DNA from: Pseudomonas asiatica
Lineage (GTDB): Bacteria; Pseudomonadota; Gammaproteobacteria; Pseudomonadales; Pseudomonadaceae
NCBI RefSeq assembly: GCF_009932335.1
Contig: NZ_BLJF01000001.1
Span: 496,001-560,000, forward strand
Direction: 5' to 3'
DNA length: 64,000 nt
In this document: in pieces, positions 35,840 through 46,010 of the stretch
Numbering within the stretch: the first letter of the stretch is position 1
Layout of the letters: every line of letters begins with the position of its first letter
The notes under the pieces: model-generated
Seen by the model: only the letters and a program-made list of their open reading frames with translations
Told to the model about the DNA's origin: nothing
Database searches by the model: none
Made by a program: the position numbers and the translations under genes

Positions 35840-35893
35840 AGCGACGTCGCGCTTGCGAAACGAGTTCCGGCCCCGGCCCGAGCCGAAGTTGCT

Positions 35894-36472
35894 TCAAGCC
35901 TGCTTGAGCAGCAACGCCACCCCCGGGAAATACTGCCCCAGCTCGTTGTGCAACTTGCGGTAGGCATACGGGAAGTACCAGGCGATGGCACAGGCGGTAT
36001 GTTTCTGCAGATCGTCGACCAGGTCCTGCAGTTCCTCGGGGCTGGCATGCTGGCCAGCCTTCCACGGGCTGATGAACAGCGCACCAGCTTTCAACTGGCT
36101 GGGGTAGGCCACCTGGCGCGCCAGGGCAGTGGTCTGCTGCAGGGCGTCGGCCATGTCCAGCCGAGCGATTCTTGGCCAGCGCTGACTGACACTGAGGTAC
36201 AGCGCTTCATCGGCACTGCTGATCGACAGGTCGCAGCGCCCTTCGTGTTCACCTTCGTCGCGTTGCTTCTTGCCGGCAAACTGCTGCAGCGCCGCCAGTT
36301 CGGCTTGCCAGGCCGCTGCGGCAAGCAGCCCCGTATTGGCGGCGGCGCCATGCCAGTAAGGTGCTTCGGCATCGCCAGCAAACTGGTTGAAGCGGTCAAT
36401 ACAGTCGCCCCAGCGCTCCAGCACCGGAGCAAGAAACTCCAGGCGCGGGTTGTTGATGATCTGGCCTCGCAT
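35894..36472 (-). CDS. Uncharacterised 192-residue protein
   Basis: A soluble, alpha-helical protein without signal peptide that I do not recognise. Tryptophan- and alanine-rich helices run from MRGQIINNPRLEFLAPVLERW, and a charged loop KKQRDEGEHEGRCD follows in the middle; the C-terminal half is again helical. The start at 36472 has AGGAGAG upstream; the frame stays open to 36814 across the riboswitch region, which is not coding. It is divergent from the cobalamin operon and is separated from copy 1 of the repeat element by a REP pair. No function can be assigned. Confidence 0.7.
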   Translation of the reverse strand: MRGQIINNPRLEFLAPVLERWGDCIDRFNQFAGDAEAPYWHGAAANTGLLAAAAWQAELAALQQFAGKKQRDEGEHEGRCDLSISSADEALYLSVSQRWPRIARLDMADALQQTTALARQVAYPSQLKAGALFISPWKAGQHASPEELQDLVDDLQKHTACAIAWYFPYAYRKLHNELGQYFPGVALLLKQA

Positions 36473-36649
36473 GCTGCGCTCTCCTGTTATCGTTGTGATC
36501 GCGTTCAGCTGAAAGTGATGGCTATGTGATATCACTGTATTCAGTGTGGCACAACCAGGTGAATTGGCCATTACCCGGGCGGTGCCTGTTCGGTTGCAAA
36601 GCGGCCCGCTTCGATTGACGCTCCCGGTCCAACCCTCTAACCTTCGCGC

Positions 36650-36846
36650 GTGTTTCAGGTGCCCTGCCAGCCCCGACTGGGCAGGGTGAAACTGGGAAGC
36701 CGGTGGGTGCCAGCATGGCGCGATTCCGGCGCTGCCCCCGCAACGGTAGGTGAGTCGCGGCCGCGCAGGGCCACTGGGTGCCAGCACCCGGGAAGGCGCG
36801 CAGGCCTGGGCCAAGGCCCGCTCACAAGCCCGGAGACCGGCCTGAT
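36650..36846 (+). promoter_or_regulatory. Cobalamin (AdoCbl-type) riboswitch
   Basis: The conserved blocks are all present in order: TTTCAGGTGCC at the start, GGGAAGCCGGTG, the CCGGCGCTGCCCCCGCAACGG-type core, the B12-box-like GCCACTGG...GGGAAGG, and AGCCCGGAGACCGGCC at the end. It lies 134 bases upstream of cobO, so B12 should shut off the whole cob operon. Confidence 0.93.
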
Positions 36847-36856
36847 ACTGCCAACG

Positions 36857-36906
36857 GCATCACGGAGGGTGATGCGCGGTGCACCGTGGCGTACGGCCAC
36901 GGCCCC
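36857..36906 (+). promoter_or_regulatory. Candidate expression platform of the B12 riboswitch
   Basis: GCATCAC-GGAG-GGTGATGC and CCGTGGC-GTAC-GGCCACGG are two consecutive stable hairpins between the aptamer and cobO. There is no T tract, so Rho-dependent termination or control of translation seems more likely than intrinsic termination. Confidence 0.45.
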
Positions 36907-36979
36907 TGCGCGTTCTCCGTCTGCCCGCCTTTTACCTGTCGCCGCGCGTTGCCGTGGCGCCAGCCAGCGGAGAACCCTG

Positions 36980-37591
36980 ATGAGCGAATCCACCGAACGC
37001 GACGAACGCCACCTGGCGCGCATGCAGCGCAAGAAGGCGATCATCGACGAACGCATCGCCAATTCCCCCAACGAATGCGGCCTGCTGCTGGTGCTGACCG
37101 GCAATGGCAAAGGCAAGAGCAGCTCGGCCTTCGGTATGCTCGCGCGCGCCCTGGGCCATGGCATGCAGTGCGGTGTGGTGCAGTTCATCAAGGGCCGCAA
37201 CAGCACCGGCGAAGAGCTGTTCTTCCGCCGCTTCCCCGAGCAGGTGCGCTACCACGTGATGGGCGAGGGCTTTACCTGGGAAACCCAGGACCGCCAGCGC
37301 GACATTGCCGCCGCCGAAGCGGCCTGGGCTGTGTCGCGCCAGTTGCTGCAAGACCCTAGCGTGCAGTTCGTGGTGCTCGATGAACTGAACATCGCCCTCA
37401 AGCACGGCTACCTCGACCTTGACCAGGTGCTGTCCGACATCCAGGCTCGCCCACCGATGCAGCATGTGATCGTCACTGGCCGTGCCGCGAAACCCGAGAT
37501 GATCGAGCTGGCCGACACCGTGACCGAAATGGGCATGCTCAAGCACGCGTTCCAGGCCGGTATCCGTGCACAGAAGGGCGTGGAACTGTGA
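36980..37591 (+). CDS. cobO: CobO, cob(I)yrinic acid a,c-diamide adenosyltransferase
   Basis: A 203-residue BtuR/CobO protein. The P-loop TGNGKGKSSSAFGM (about residues 40-53) binds ATP; GVVQFIKGRN and VVLDELNIALKHGYLD (about 130-145) are family motifs. It transfers the 5'-deoxyadenosyl group to the cobalt, making the coenzyme form. GGAGA lies about nine bases before the ATG. It is the first gene behind the cobalamin riboswitch, and its stop overlaps the GTG of cobB. Confidence 0.96.
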   Translation: MSESTERDERHLARMQRKKAIIDERIANSPNECGLLLVLTGNGKGKSSSAFGMLARALGHGMQCGVVQFIKGRNSTGEELFFRRFPEQVRYHVMGEGFTWETQDRQRDIAAAEAAWAVSRQLLQDPSVQFVVLDELNIALKHGYLDLDQVLSDIQARPPMQHVIVTGRAAKPEMIELADTVTEMGMLKHAFQAGIRAQKGVEL

Positions 37592-38883
37592 GCCAGTCGC
37601 GCCATTGCCCTGCGGTACTGATCGCGGCACCGGCCTCTGGTCAGGGCAAGACCACCGTCACCGCCGCCCTGGCCCGCCTGCACCGCAACCTTGGGCGCAA
37701 GGTGCGGGTGTTCAAGTGCGGCCCCGACTTTCTCGACCCGATGATCCTTGAGCGGGCCAGCGGCGCGCCGGTGTACCAGCTCGACCTGTGGATGATCGGC
37801 GCCGAGGAAAGCCGCCGCCTTCTGTGGGAGGCAGCCGGGGAGGCCGACCTGATCCTGATCGAAGGGGTGATGGGGCTGTTCGACGGCACGCCGTCCAGCG
37901 CCGACCTGGCGCGTCACTTCGGCGTGCCGGTACTGGCAGTGATCGACGGCACGGCCATGGCCCAGACCTTTGGCGCCTTGGCCCTGGGCCTGGCACGCTA
38001 CCAGGCGGACCTGCCGTTTGCCGGTGTGTTGGCCAACCGGGTGGGCAGCCTGCGCCACGCGCAACTGCTGGAAGGTAGCCTGACCGAAGGCCTGCGCTGG
38101 TATGGCGGCTTGTCCCGCGAGCGCGGTATAGAGCTGCCCAGCCGCCACCTGGGGCTGGTCCAGGCCAGCGAGCTGAACGACCTGGACGCTCGTCTGGATG
38201 CCGCTGCCGAAGCGCTTGGCGCCAGTTGCGATGCCGCCTTGCCGCCGCCAGTGACCTTTGCCGAACCCGAGCCGCAAGCCAGTGTCGCCTCGTTGACCGG
38301 TGTGCGCATTGGCGTGGCGCGGGACGAGGCCTTTGCCTTCACCTATGGCGCCAACCTCGACCTGCTGCGCAACCTGGGCGCGCAGCTGGAGTTTTTCTCG
38401 CCGCTGCATGACCGCGAACTACCAGCAGTGGACAGCCTGTATCTGCCGGGCGGTTATCCCGAACTGCACCACCACGCCCTGGCTGCCAACGCGCCAATGA
38501 GCGAGGCGATCCGTGCCCATCACGCCCAGGGCAAACCGTTGCTGGCAGAGTGCGGCGGCATGCTGTACCTGCTCGATGCCCTGACCGACGTGGCCGGCGA
38601 GCGTGCCGAGCTGCTCGGCCTGCTGCCGGGCGAAGCGACCATGCAGAAGCGCCTGGCTGCCTTGGCCCTGCAGGCGGTGGAACTGCCGGAAGGCACCCTG
38701 CGCGGTCACACCTATCACCATTCGTTGACCAGTACCGTACTGGAGCCGATCGCACGTGGCCTGAGCCCCAACGGCGGGCGCGGCAACGAAGCGGTGTACC
38801 GTCTGGGTCGGCTGACGGCTTCCTACGTGCACTTCTACTTTCCCTCCAACCCTGATGCGGCGGCGGCGCTGTTGCGACCATGA
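37588..38883 (+). CDS. cobB: CobB/CbiA, cobyrinate a,c-diamide synthase
   Basis: A 431-residue amidotransferase. The N-terminal ATPase has APASGQGKTTV (about residues 13-23) and GVMGLFDG (about 94-101). The C-terminal class I glutaminase has its cysteine near residue 322 in LLAECGGMLYLL and the histidine in GHTYHHS. It amidates the a and c side chains of (hydrogeno)cobyrinic acid. It starts at GTG 37588 inside the cobO stop (GTGA) and ends overlapping bluB (ATGA). Confidence 0.95.
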   Translation: MSQSRHCPAVLIAAPASGQGKTTVTAALARLHRNLGRKVRVFKCGPDFLDPMILERASGAPVYQLDLWMIGAEESRRLLWEAAGEADLILIEGVMGLFDGTPSSADLARHFGVPVLAVIDGTAMAQTFGALALGLARYQADLPFAGVLANRVGSLRHAQLLEGSLTEGLRWYGGLSRERGIELPSRHLGLVQASELNDLDARLDAAAEALGASCDAALPPPVTFAEPEPQASVASLTGVRIGVARDEAFAFTYGANLDLLRNLGAQLEFFSPLHDRELPAVDSLYLPGGYPELHHHALAANAPMSEAIRAHHAQGKPLLAECGGMLYLLDALTDVAGERAELLGLLPGEATMQKRLAALALQAVELPEGTLRGHTYHHSLTSTVLEPIARGLSPNGGRGNEAVYRLGRLTASYVHFYFPSNPDAAAALLRP

Positions 38884-39530
38884 GCGAATACGCCTACAGC
38901 GACGCCGAGCGCGCCGCGATCTATCGGGCCATCGGTGAACGCCGTGACATGCGCCATTTCGCCGGAGGCGAGGTAGCCCCGGAACTGCTGGGGCGCCTGT
39001 TGGCCGCCGCGCATCAGGCGCCGAGCGTCGGGCTGATGCAGCCCTGGCGTTTCATCCGCATCACCCGGCGCGATTTGCGTGCGCGCATCCAGGCGTTGGT
39101 GGAAGCAGAGCGGGTGCGTACCGCCGAAGCCTTGGGCGAACGCTCCGATGCCTTCATGAAACTGAAGGTGGAAGGCATCAATGACTGCGCCGAGCTGCTG
39201 GTGGCCGCCCTGATGGACAACCGCGAGCCGCACATCTTCGGCCGCCGCACCCTGCCGGAAATGGACCTGGCCTCGCTGGCCTGCGCCATCCAGAACCTTT
39301 GGCTGGCAGCCCGTGGCGAAGGCCTTGGCATGGGTTGGGTGTCGCTGTTCGACCCGCAGGCGCTGGCGGCGCTGCTGGGTATGCCGAGTGGGGCCAAGCC
39401 GGTCGCGGTGCTGTGCCTGGGGCCGGTGACCGAGTTCTATCCGGCACCAATGCTGGTGCTGGAAAACTGGGCCGAGGAACGGCCCTTGAGTGAAATGCTC
39501 TTTGAGAACCAATGGGGAGAGCGCCAATGA
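38880..39530 (+). CDS. bluB: BluB, 5,6-dimethylbenzimidazole synthase
   Basis: A 216-residue nitroreductase-fold flavin enzyme. [12 protein letters not shown] near the start, [17 protein letters not shown] (about residues 43-59) and [12 protein letters not shown] (about 145-156) are BluB signatures. BluB destroys FMN with oxygen to make the DMB lower ligand of B12, so this organism can make its own DMB aerobically. It overlaps cobB and the next gene by four bases each, as part of a coupled run. Confidence 0.95.
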   Translation: MSEYAYSDAERAAIYRAIGERRDMRHFAGGEVAPELLGRLLAAAHQAPSVGLMQPWRFIRITRRDLRARIQALVEAERVRTAEALGERSDAFMKLKVEGINDCAELLVAALMDNREPHIFGRRTLPEMDLASLACAIQNLWLAARGEGLGMGWVSLFDPQALAALLGMPSGAKPVAVLCLGPVTEFYPAPMLVLENWAEERPLSEMLFENQWGERQ

Positions 39531-40435
39531 GCGTGGCCTTGCTGACCGTGGCCGGGGTGGCCCTGGATGCCTTGCTAGGCGAGCCGCAGCGGCGCCACCC
39601 GCTGGTGGCCTTTGGCAACATGGCCAGTAACCTGGAGCGCCGCCTCAATGCCGGTGGGCGCGGCTGGCGCAGTCACGGGGTGAGCGCATGGTTCCTGGCT
39701 GTGGTGCCGCTTACCCTGGTGGCACTGATTCTGTCCTGGCTGCCGTACATCGGCTGGCTGGTCGACGTGCTGGCGCTCTACTGCGCCGTCGGGCTGCGCA
39801 GCCTGGGTGAACACGTGTTACCAGTGGCCAGTGCCTTGCGCCAGGGTGACCTGCAAGAAGCGCGGCGCCGTGTGGGCTACCTGGTCAGCCGCGAAACCCG
39901 CGAACTTGACGAGCCTGCGGTGGCCCGGGCGGCCACCGAATCGGTGCTGGAAAATGGCAGCGATGCGGTATTCGCCGCGCTGTTCTGGTTCGTGGTCGCC
40001 GGCGCGCCTGGCGTGGTGCTGTACCGCCTGAGCAACACCTTGGATGCCATGTGGGGCTACCGCAACGAGCGCTTCGAACGCTTCGGCTGGTGTGCGGCGC
40101 GTGTCGATGATGTGCTCAACTATATTCCCGCCAGGCTGGTGGCGTTGACCTACGCGCTGCTGGGCAAGACCCGCCTGGCCCTGGCCTGCTGGCGCAAGCA
40201 GGGCCCGCTGTGGGACAGCCCCAATGCCGGGCCGGTGATGGCCGCCGGTGCTGGTGCGTTAGGGGTGGAACTCGGTGGCCCGGCGGTGTACCACGGCGAG
40301 CTGCATGAGCGGCCACGCCTGGGTGACGGGCCAATGGCCGACGCCGACGCCATCGAGCGCGGCTGGGGCCTGGTCCAGCGCGGCGTATGGCTATGGCTGC
40401 TGGTGATCTGCCTGGGGGCCTATATCAATGCTTGA
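39527..40435 (+). CDS. cobD: CobD/CbiB, adenosylcobinamide-phosphate synthase
   Basis: A 302-residue membrane protein of the CbiB/CobD family with four to five hydrophobic helices. Family motifs are [17 protein letters not shown] (about residues 11-27), [17 protein letters not shown] (about 139-155) and [23 protein letters not shown]. It joins aminopropanol phosphate to cobyric acid. The start at 39527 overlaps the bluB stop; the frame's earlier ATG at 39512 lies within bluB. The following gene starts eight bases before its stop. Confidence 0.93.
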   Translation: MSVALLTVAGVALDALLGEPQRRHPLVAFGNMASNLERRLNAGGRGWRSHGVSAWFLAVVPLTLVALILSWLPYIGWLVDVLALYCAVGLRSLGEHVLPVASALRQGDLQEARRRVGYLVSRETRELDEPAVARAATESVLENGSDAVFAALFWFVVAGAPGVVLYRLSNTLDAMWGYRNERFERFGWCAARVDDVLNYIPARLVALTYALLGKTRLALACWRKQGPLWDSPNAGPVMAAGAGALGVELGGPAVYHGELHERPRLGDGPMADADAIERGWGLVQRGVWLWLLVICLGAYINA

Positions 40436-41420
40436 ACACGGAGGCCGCCTGCTGCGGGCGGTACGGCAATACGGCATCGCCCGCGAGCAGTGGCTCGACC
40501 TGTCCAGCGGCATTGCGCCATGGCCTTTCCCGATTCCACAGATCCCCATGGAGGCCTGGGCCCGCCTGCCGGAGACCGAGGACGGCCTGGAGGACGCCGC
40601 GCGTGCGTATTACGGCGCCCGCCAATTGCTGGCGGTGGCCGGTTCCCAGGCCGCGATCCAGGCCTTGCCGCTGTTGCGCGCAGCCGGCCGGGTGGGGGTG
40701 TTGACGCCTTGCTATGCCGAGCACCCATACGCCTGGCAACGGGCGGGGCACCAGTTGCTGGAGCTGGACGAAGCGCAGGTAGAGGCGACGCTCGACAGCC
40801 TCGACGTACTGGTGCTGGTCAACCCCAACAACCCCACCGGCCGCCGGGTGCCGCGTGAACGCCTGCTGGATTGGCATGCGCGCCTGGCCGCCCGCGGTGG
40901 TTGGCTGCTGGTCGATGAAGCGTTCATGGACAACACCCCTGCGCAAAGCGTGGTCGATTGTGCCGAGCGCCCGGGGCTGATTGTGCTGCGCTCGTTCGGC
41001 AAGTTCTTCGGCCTGGCCGGCGTGCGCCTGGGGTTCGTTGCCGCCGAACGCAGCCTGCTGCTGCGCCTGGCCGAGTTGCTTGGGCCGTGGACCGTCAATG
41101 GCCCGACCCGGGTGCTGGCCCAGGCCAGCCTGGCCGACCACGCCGCCCAGCGTGTGCAGGTCGAACGCTGCGCTGCCGCCAGCCAGCGGCTGGCTATGCT
41201 GTTGCGCAGCGCCGGCCTGGCGCCCAGCGGCGGTTGCGACCTGTTCCAGTACGTGCGCAGCGAGCACGCTGCGCAACTGCATGACTTTCTTGCCCGCCGC
41301 GGCATCCTGGTGCGGCTGTTCGAGCAGCCGTCGGCGGTACGCCTTGGGCTGCCTGCCCATGCGGCGGACGAACAGCGCCTGGCCCAGGCCCTGGCGGCCT
41401 ATCAGAAGGAAACGGCATGA
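40428..41420 (+). CDS. cobC: CobC-type threonine-phosphate decarboxylase
   Basis: A 330-residue fold-type I PLP aminotransferase-like enzyme. The PLP lysine is near residue 192 in [30 protein letters not shown] (about residues 131-144) is the cofactor asparagine motif. It is the Pseudomonas CobC protein (CobD of enterics), which makes (R)-1-amino-2-propanol phosphate, the linker of the nucleotide loop. It overlaps the cbiB-type gene by eight bases and cobQ by four. The name clashes with the phosphatase later in this operon. Confidence 0.9.
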   Translation: MLEHGGRLLRAVRQYGIAREQWLDLSSGIAPWPFPIPQIPMEAWARLPETEDGLEDAARAYYGARQLLAVAGSQAAIQALPLLRAAGRVGVLTPCYAEHPYAWQRAGHQLLELDEAQVEATLDSLDVLVLVNPNNPTGRRVPRERLLDWHARLAARGGWLLVDEAFMDNTPAQSVVDCAERPGLIVLRSFGKFFGLAGVRLGFVAAERSLLLRLAELLGPWTVNGPTRVLAQASLADHAAQRVQVERCAAASQRLAMLLRSAGLAPSGGCDLFQYVRSEHAAQLHDFLARRGILVRLFEQPSAVRLGLPAHAADEQRLAQALAAYQKETA

Positions 41421-42871
41421 CCACCCTCATGGTGCAAGGCACCACCTCCGACGCCGGCAAGAGCACGCTGGTGACCGCACTGTGCCGCTGGCTGTTGCGC
41501 CAGGGCGTCGGCGTGGTGCCGTTCAAGCCGCAGAACATGGCGCTGAACAGCGCGGTGACCGCCGATGGCGGTGAAATCGGCCGGGCCCAGGCGGTGCAGG
41601 CCCAGGCCTGCCGGCTGCAACCACACACCGACATGAACCCGGTGCTGCTCAAGCCCAACAGCGACACCGGCGCCCAGGTGATCATCCATGGCCGTGCCGT
41701 CACCAGCATGAACGCGGTGGCCTACCACGACTACAAGGCCATCGCCATGCAGGCGGTGCTGGCTTCGCACCTGCGTCTGAGTGCTGCTTGGCCGGTGGTC
41801 ATGGTCGAAGGCGCGGGCTCGCCGGCGGAGATCAACCTGCGTGCCGGTGACATTGCCAACATGGGCTTTGCCGAAGCGGTGGACTGCCCGGTGATCCTGG
41901 TTGCCGACATCAATCGTGGTGGTGTGTTCGCCCATCTGGTCGGCACGCTGGAACTGCTGTCGCCCAGTGAGAAGGCGCGGGTAAAGGGCTTTGTCATCAA
42001 CCGCTTCCGCGGCGACATCGCCTTGCTGCAGCCGGGGCTGGATTGGCTGGAGCAGCGCACCGGCAAGCCGGTGCTGGGCGTGCTGCCGTATGTCACCGAT
42101 CTGCATCTGGAAGCCGAAGACGGCATCGACGCACGCCAGGGGGCAAAGGCCGAGCGCGTGCTCAAGGTGATCGTCCCGGCACTGCCGCGTATCAGTAACC
42201 ACACCGACTTTGACCCGCTGCGCCTGCACCCCCAGGTGGACCTGCAGTTCATCGGCGCGGGCCAGCCGATCCCGGCCGCCGACCTGATCATCCTGCCGGG
42301 TTCCAAGAGTGTGCGCGGCGACCTGGCGCAACTGCGTGAGCGCGGTTGGGACAAGGCCATCGACCGGCACCTGCGCTATGGCGGCAAGCTGATCGGGATC
42401 TGCGGTGGCCTGCAGATGCTGGGCCGCGAAGTGCATGACCCGCTTGGTCTCGAAGGGGCCGCCGGCTCCAGCCCGGGGCTTGGCCTGCTCGATTATGCGA
42501 CGGTGCTCGAAGCCGAGAAGCAACTGCGCAACGTTGCCGGCACACTGAACCTCGAAGCAGTCCCGGTTGCCGGTTATGAAATTCATGCCGGCGTCACCAC
42601 GGGGCCTGCTCTGGAGCAGCCAGCCGTGCAACTTGCCGATGGCCGTTGCGATGGTGCTGTCAGCGCTGATGGCCAGATACTTGCCACCTACCTGCACGGC
42701 CTGTTTGAAGGCAGCCAGTCGTGCGCGGCGCTGCTGCGCTGGGCTGGGCTGGATGATGTGCAGGCCGTCGATTACCAGGCCCTGCGCGAACGCGATATAG
42801 AGCGCCTGGCCGACCTGGTGGAAAAGCACCTGGACACCGCGCGCCTGCGCCAGCTCTGTGGGGTGGCCTGA
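41417..42871 (+). CDS. cobQ: CobQ/CbiP, cobyric acid synthase
   Basis: A 484-residue glutamine amidotransferase: the P-loop-like [11 protein letters not shown] (about residues 8-18) and [21 protein letters not shown] region form the ATPase part. The class I glutaminase has its cysteine near residue 329 in GICGGLQML, and the histidine is in TYLHGLFEG. It amidates side chains b, d, e and g in turn. It overlaps the preceding gene by four bases and precedes cobU by one base. Confidence 0.96.
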   Translation: MTTLMVQGTTSDAGKSTLVTALCRWLLRQGVGVVPFKPQNMALNSAVTADGGEIGRAQAVQAQACRLQPHTDMNPVLLKPNSDTGAQVIIHGRAVTSMNAVAYHDYKAIAMQAVLASHLRLSAAWPVVMVEGAGSPAEINLRAGDIANMGFAEAVDCPVILVADINRGGVFAHLVGTLELLSPSEKARVKGFVINRFRGDIALLQPGLDWLEQRTGKPVLGVLPYVTDLHLEAEDGIDARQGAKAERVLKVIVPALPRISNHTDFDPLRLHPQVDLQFIGAGQPIPAADLIILPGSKSVRGDLAQLRERGWDKAIDRHLRYGGKLIGICGGLQMLGREVHDPLGLEGAAGSSPGLGLLDYATVLEAEKQLRNVAGTLNLEAVPVAGYEIHAGVTTGPALEQPAVQLADGRCDGAVSADGQILATYLHGLFEGSQSCAALLRWAGLDDVQAVDYQALRERDIERLADLVEKHLDTARLRQLCGVA

Positions 42872-42872
42872 C

Positions 42873-43394
42873 ATGCTCAACCTGATCCTCGGCGGCGCCC
42901 GCTCGGGCAAGAGCCGCCTGGCCGAACAGCTGGCCAGCGCCAGTGGCCTGCCGGTGACCTACATCGCCACCAGCCAGCCGCTGGATGGTGAAATGAACGA
43001 ACGCGTGCAGCTGCATCGCCAGCGTCGCCCTGATGACTGGGGGTTGATCGAGGAACCCCTGGCCCTGGCCGCGGTACTGCGCGCCGAAGCGGCCGAAGGG
43101 CGCTGCCTGCTGGTGGATTGTCTGACCCTGTGGCTGACCAACCTGCTGATGCTCGAAGACGACCAGCGCCTGGCCGAGGAGCGTGATGCGCTGCTGGCCT
43201 GCCTGGAACAGTTGCCGGGCACGGTCATCCTGGTCAGTAACGAAACCGGCCTGGGCGTCGTGCCCATGGGCGAGCTGACTCGTCGCTATGTCGACCTGGC
43301 CGGCTGGCTGCACCAGGCCGTGGCCGAACGCTGTCAGCGCGTGGTGCTGACTGTGGCCGGCCTGCCCCTAATGCTCAAAGGACCTGCACTATGA
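42873..43394 (+). CDS. cobU: CobU/CobP, adenosylcobinamide kinase/guanylyltransferase
   Basis: A 173-residue bifunctional enzyme. [15 protein letters not shown] (about residues 6-20) is the P-loop, [23 protein letters not shown] (read in parts) holds the guanylylated histidine region, and [20 protein letters not shown] (about 120-139) is the late family motif. It phosphorylates adenosylcobinamide and then adds GMP. The start at 42873 is one base after cobQ; the frame's ATG at 42858 lies inside cobQ. Confidence 0.95.
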   Translation: MLNLILGGARSGKSRLAEQLASASGLPVTYIATSQPLDGEMNERVQLHRQRRPDDWGLIEEPLALAAVLRAEAAEGRCLLVDCLTLWLTNLLMLEDDQRLAEERDALLACLEQLPGTVILVSNETGLGVVPMGELTRRYVDLAGWLHQAVAERCQRVVLTVAGLPLMLKGPAL

Positions 43395-44446
43395 CCCAAG
43401 CCTGGTGGCGTGACGCCTGCCAACCTCTCGACAACGCCGCCATGGACCAGGCCCGCGCCCGTCAGCAACAGCTGACCAAACCTGCCGGTTCGCTAGGCCA
43501 ACTGGAAGGATTGGCCATTCAGCTGGCCGGTCTGCAGGGGTGTGAACGGCCGACCTTGGATAACGCCGCAATCAGCATTTTTGCCGGTGACCACGGCGTG
43601 GTCGAGGAAGGCATCTCGGCCTACCCGCAAGCGGTGACCGGGCAGATGCTGCGCAACTTCGTCGGTGGTGGCGCGGCAATCAGCGTGCTGGCGCGCCAGC
43701 TGCAGGCGAGTCTGGAAGTGGTCGACCTGGGCACCATCGACCCCCACCTGGAACTGCCTGGCGTGCGCCACCTGCGCCTTGGCGCCGGTACCGCCAACTT
43801 CGCCCGCCAGCCGGCGATGACCGAGGGCCAGCTGCAGGCCGCCCTGCAGGCCGGTCGCGATAGTGCCCTGCGCGCCGCCGAACAGGGCGCGCAGCTGTTC
43901 ATCGGGGGCGAGATGGGTATTGGCAACACCACGGCTGCCGCTGCCCTGGCCAGCGTGTTGCTCGGCTGCCCGCCGGCTGAATTGAGTGGCCCGGGTACCG
44001 GCCTGGACCACGCCGGGGTGCGGCACAAGGCCGAGGTCATCGAGCGTGCGTTGAGCCTGCATGGCCTTAGCGCCAACGATCCATTGCAGGCACTGGGCTG
44101 TGTCGGTGGTTTCGAGATCGCGGCCTTGGCCGGTGCCTACATTGGCTGCGCGCAGGCGGGTATCGCGGTACTGGTGGACGGCTTCATCTGCAGTGTCGCC
44201 GCGCTGCTGGCGGTGCGTCTCAACCCGCAGTGTCGGGCCTGGCTGGTGTTTGCCCACCAAGGCGCAGAGCCTGGGCACAAAGCCTTGCTCGACGCCTTGC
44301 AGGCCGAGCCGTTGCTGGCCCTGGGCCTGCGCCTGGGCGAGGGCAGTGGGGCTGCCCTGGCCGTGCCGCTGTTGCGCCTGGCCTGTGCGTTGCACGGGCA
44401 GATGGCGACCTTTGCCGAGGCTGCGGTGGCGGACCGCCCGGCATGA
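43391..44446 (+). CDS. cobT: CobT, nicotinate-nucleotide:dimethylbenzimidazole phosphoribosyltransferase
   Basis: A 351-residue phosphoribosyltransferase. [19 protein letters not shown] (about residues 27-45) is the N-terminal family motif, [18 protein letters not shown] (about 62-79) follows, [13 protein letters not shown] (about 174-186) is the phosphate loop, and the catalytic glutamate is near residue 317 in [10 protein letters not shown]. It makes alpha-ribazole phosphate from DMB and nicotinate mononucleotide, which links directly to bluB upstream. It overlaps both neighbours by four bases. Confidence 0.96.
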   Translation: MTQAWWRDACQPLDNAAMDQARARQQQLTKPAGSLGQLEGLAIQLAGLQGCERPTLDNAAISIFAGDHGVVEEGISAYPQAVTGQMLRNFVGGGAAISVLARQLQASLEVVDLGTIDPHLELPGVRHLRLGAGTANFARQPAMTEGQLQAALQAGRDSALRAAEQGAQLFIGGEMGIGNTTAAAALASVLLGCPPAELSGPGTGLDHAGVRHKAEVIERALSLHGLSANDPLQALGCVGGFEIAALAGAYIGCAQAGIAVLVDGFICSVAALLAVRLNPQCRAWLVFAHQGAEPGHKALLDALQAEPLLALGLRLGEGSGAALAVPLLRLACALHGQMATFAEAAVADRPA

Positions 44447-45009
44447 TCCTCGACCTGCTGCGCCATGGCGAAACGGAACAGGGCGGCCTGCGTGGCAGCC
44501 TTGATGATGCCTTGACCGACAAGGGCTGGGCGCAGATGCGTGAAGCCGTGGCCGAAGCCGGCCCGTGGGAGGTGCTGGTCAGTTCGCCGCTGCAGCGCTG
44601 TGCGCGTTTTGCCGAGGAACTGGGCGAGCGGCTGAACCTGCCTGTGCAGCGCGAAGCGGCATTGCAGGAGCTGCATTTTGGCGACTGGGAGGGCCGTAGT
44701 GCCGCGCAGATCATGGAAGACCAGGCGGACGCGCTGGGGCGCTTCTGGGCGGACCCTTACGCGTTTACGCCACCTAATGGCGAGCCAGTCGAGGCGTTCG
44801 CCGAGCGAGTGCTGGCTGCTGTCGAGCGCCTGGGGCGCCAGCATGCTGGCAAGCGCGTGCTGCTGGTCACCCATGGCGGTGTGATGCGGCTGCTGCTGGC
44901 ACGTGCCCGTGGTTTGCCAAGGGCGCAGTTGCTGCAGGTCGAAGTCGGCCACGCTGCGCTGATGCGACTGGTGCCGGGTGACGACGGCCAGTGGGTCGAG
45001 GGGCGCTGA
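44443..45009 (+). CDS. cobC: Alpha-ribazole phosphatase (CobC of enterics)
   Basis: A 188-residue histidine phosphatase. [11 protein letters not shown] (residues 5-15) gives the nucleophile RHG, and a second histidine is in [13 protein letters not shown] (about 140-152). It removes the 5'-phosphate of alpha-ribazole phosphate, or of the finished cobalamin phosphate. It starts inside the cobT stop and ends one base before cobS. The frame is open further upstream but inside cobT. The symbol is the enterobacterial one and differs from the PLP enzyme above. Confidence 0.9.
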   Translation: MILDLLRHGETEQGGLRGSLDDALTDKGWAQMREAVAEAGPWEVLVSSPLQRCARFAEELGERLNLPVQREAALQELHFGDWEGRSAAQIMEDQADALGRFWADPYAFTPPNGEPVEAFAERVLAAVERLGRQHAGKRVLLVTHGGVMRLLLARARGLPRAQLLQVEVGHAALMRLVPGDDGQWVEGR

Positions 45010-45010
45010 C

Positions 45011-45733
45011 ATGTTGCCGTTGTGGATTGCCTTGCAGTTTCTCAGCAGCCTGCCGGTGAGTCTGCCGGGCATGCCGGCGCCGCGCGAGGTGGGGCGCTCG
45101 CTGCTCTGCTACCCGCTGGTCGGGTTGCTGTTCGGCCTGTTGCTGTGGCTGGCCAGCTACCTGCTGCAGGGCACGCCTGCGTCGCTGCACGCGGCCCTGC
45201 TGCTCACGTTGTGGGTGTTGCTCAGTGGCGCCTTGCACCTGGATGGCCTGGCGGACAGCGCCGACGCTTGGCTTGGCGGTTTCGGTGACCGCGAACGCAC
45301 CTTGCTGATCATGAAGGACCCACGTAGCGGGCCGATTGCCGTGGTCACCCTGGTGCTGGTGCTGTTGCTGAAGTTCTGCGCTTTGTGGGTGCTGGTCGAG
45401 CAGGGCATTGGCGCACAGTTGCTACTGGCACCGTTGATCGGGCGGGCGGCGATGCTCGGGCTGTTCCTGAGTACGCCATATGTACGGCAGGGCGGTTTGG
45501 GGCAGGCGCTGGCCGAGCACCTGCCCCGGCATGCGGCCGGCTGGGTGCTGCTGGGCTGTGTGCTTTTCTGTCTGGTCCTGGGCGGGTGGATCGTGGTGCT
45601 GGCGTTGGCGGTGTTTGCCTGGTTGCGGCACCTGATGTGCCGGCGCCTGGGCGGGACTACCGGCGATACCGCTGGTGCAATGCTGGAGTTGCTCGAACTG
45701 GCCGTGGTGCTGGGGTTGGCGTTGGGCCTCTGA
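45011..45733 (+). CDS. cobS: CobS/CobV, adenosylcobinamide-GDP ribazoletransferase
   Basis: A 240-residue integral membrane enzyme, with about six hydrophobic helices. QFLSSLPVSLPGMP near the start, GALHLDGLADSADAWLGG (about residues 75-92) with its aspartates, and MKDPRSGPIAVV (about 101-112) are CobS signatures. It joins adenosylcobinamide-GDP with alpha-ribazole to finish B12. It is the last gene of the riboswitch-led operon, followed by a REP pair. The start is one base after the phosphatase stop. Confidence 0.95.
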   Translation: MLPLWIALQFLSSLPVSLPGMPAPREVGRSLLCYPLVGLLFGLLLWLASYLLQGTPASLHAALLLTLWVLLSGALHLDGLADSADAWLGGFGDRERTLLIMKDPRSGPIAVVTLVLVLLLKFCALWVLVEQGIGAQLLLAPLIGRAAMLGLFLSTPYVRQGGLGQALAEHLPRHAAGWVLLGCVLFCLVLGGWIVVLALAVFAWLRHLMCRRLGGTTGDTAGAMLELLELAVVLGLALGL

Positions 45734-45749
45734 GCCTTGCTCTGGGCCC

Positions 45750-45866
45750 TGTAGGAGCGGCCTTGTGTCGCGAATGGGCTGCAAAGCAGCCCCGGCAATT
45801 TATGCACTAACGCTGAAGTCATGGGGCTGCTTTGCAGCCCTTTCGCGACACAAGGCCGCTCCTACA
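45750..45866. repeat. REP pair downstream of cobS
   Basis: Inverted arms TGTAGGAGCGGCCTTGTGTCG and its complement with GGGCTGCAAAGCAGCCCC and GGGGCTGCTTTGCAGCCC inner hairpins. It lies 16 bases after the cobS stop. The rest of the 45.73-46.01 kb gap holds only the promoter side of the next gene. Confidence 0.85.
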
Positions 45867-46010
45867 AGTGACCGCGCAAGCAGGATGTTTCTGTAGGGCG
45901 TTTCTGAGCCTAACGTGCTGGTAAAATCGTGAAAAAAATCGGCAAGAACCGGCATCTTTTCACTGGCGTATGCTTGCCCCTCCCGCAAACTGTCGAGGAG
46001 TGTCGGCACC

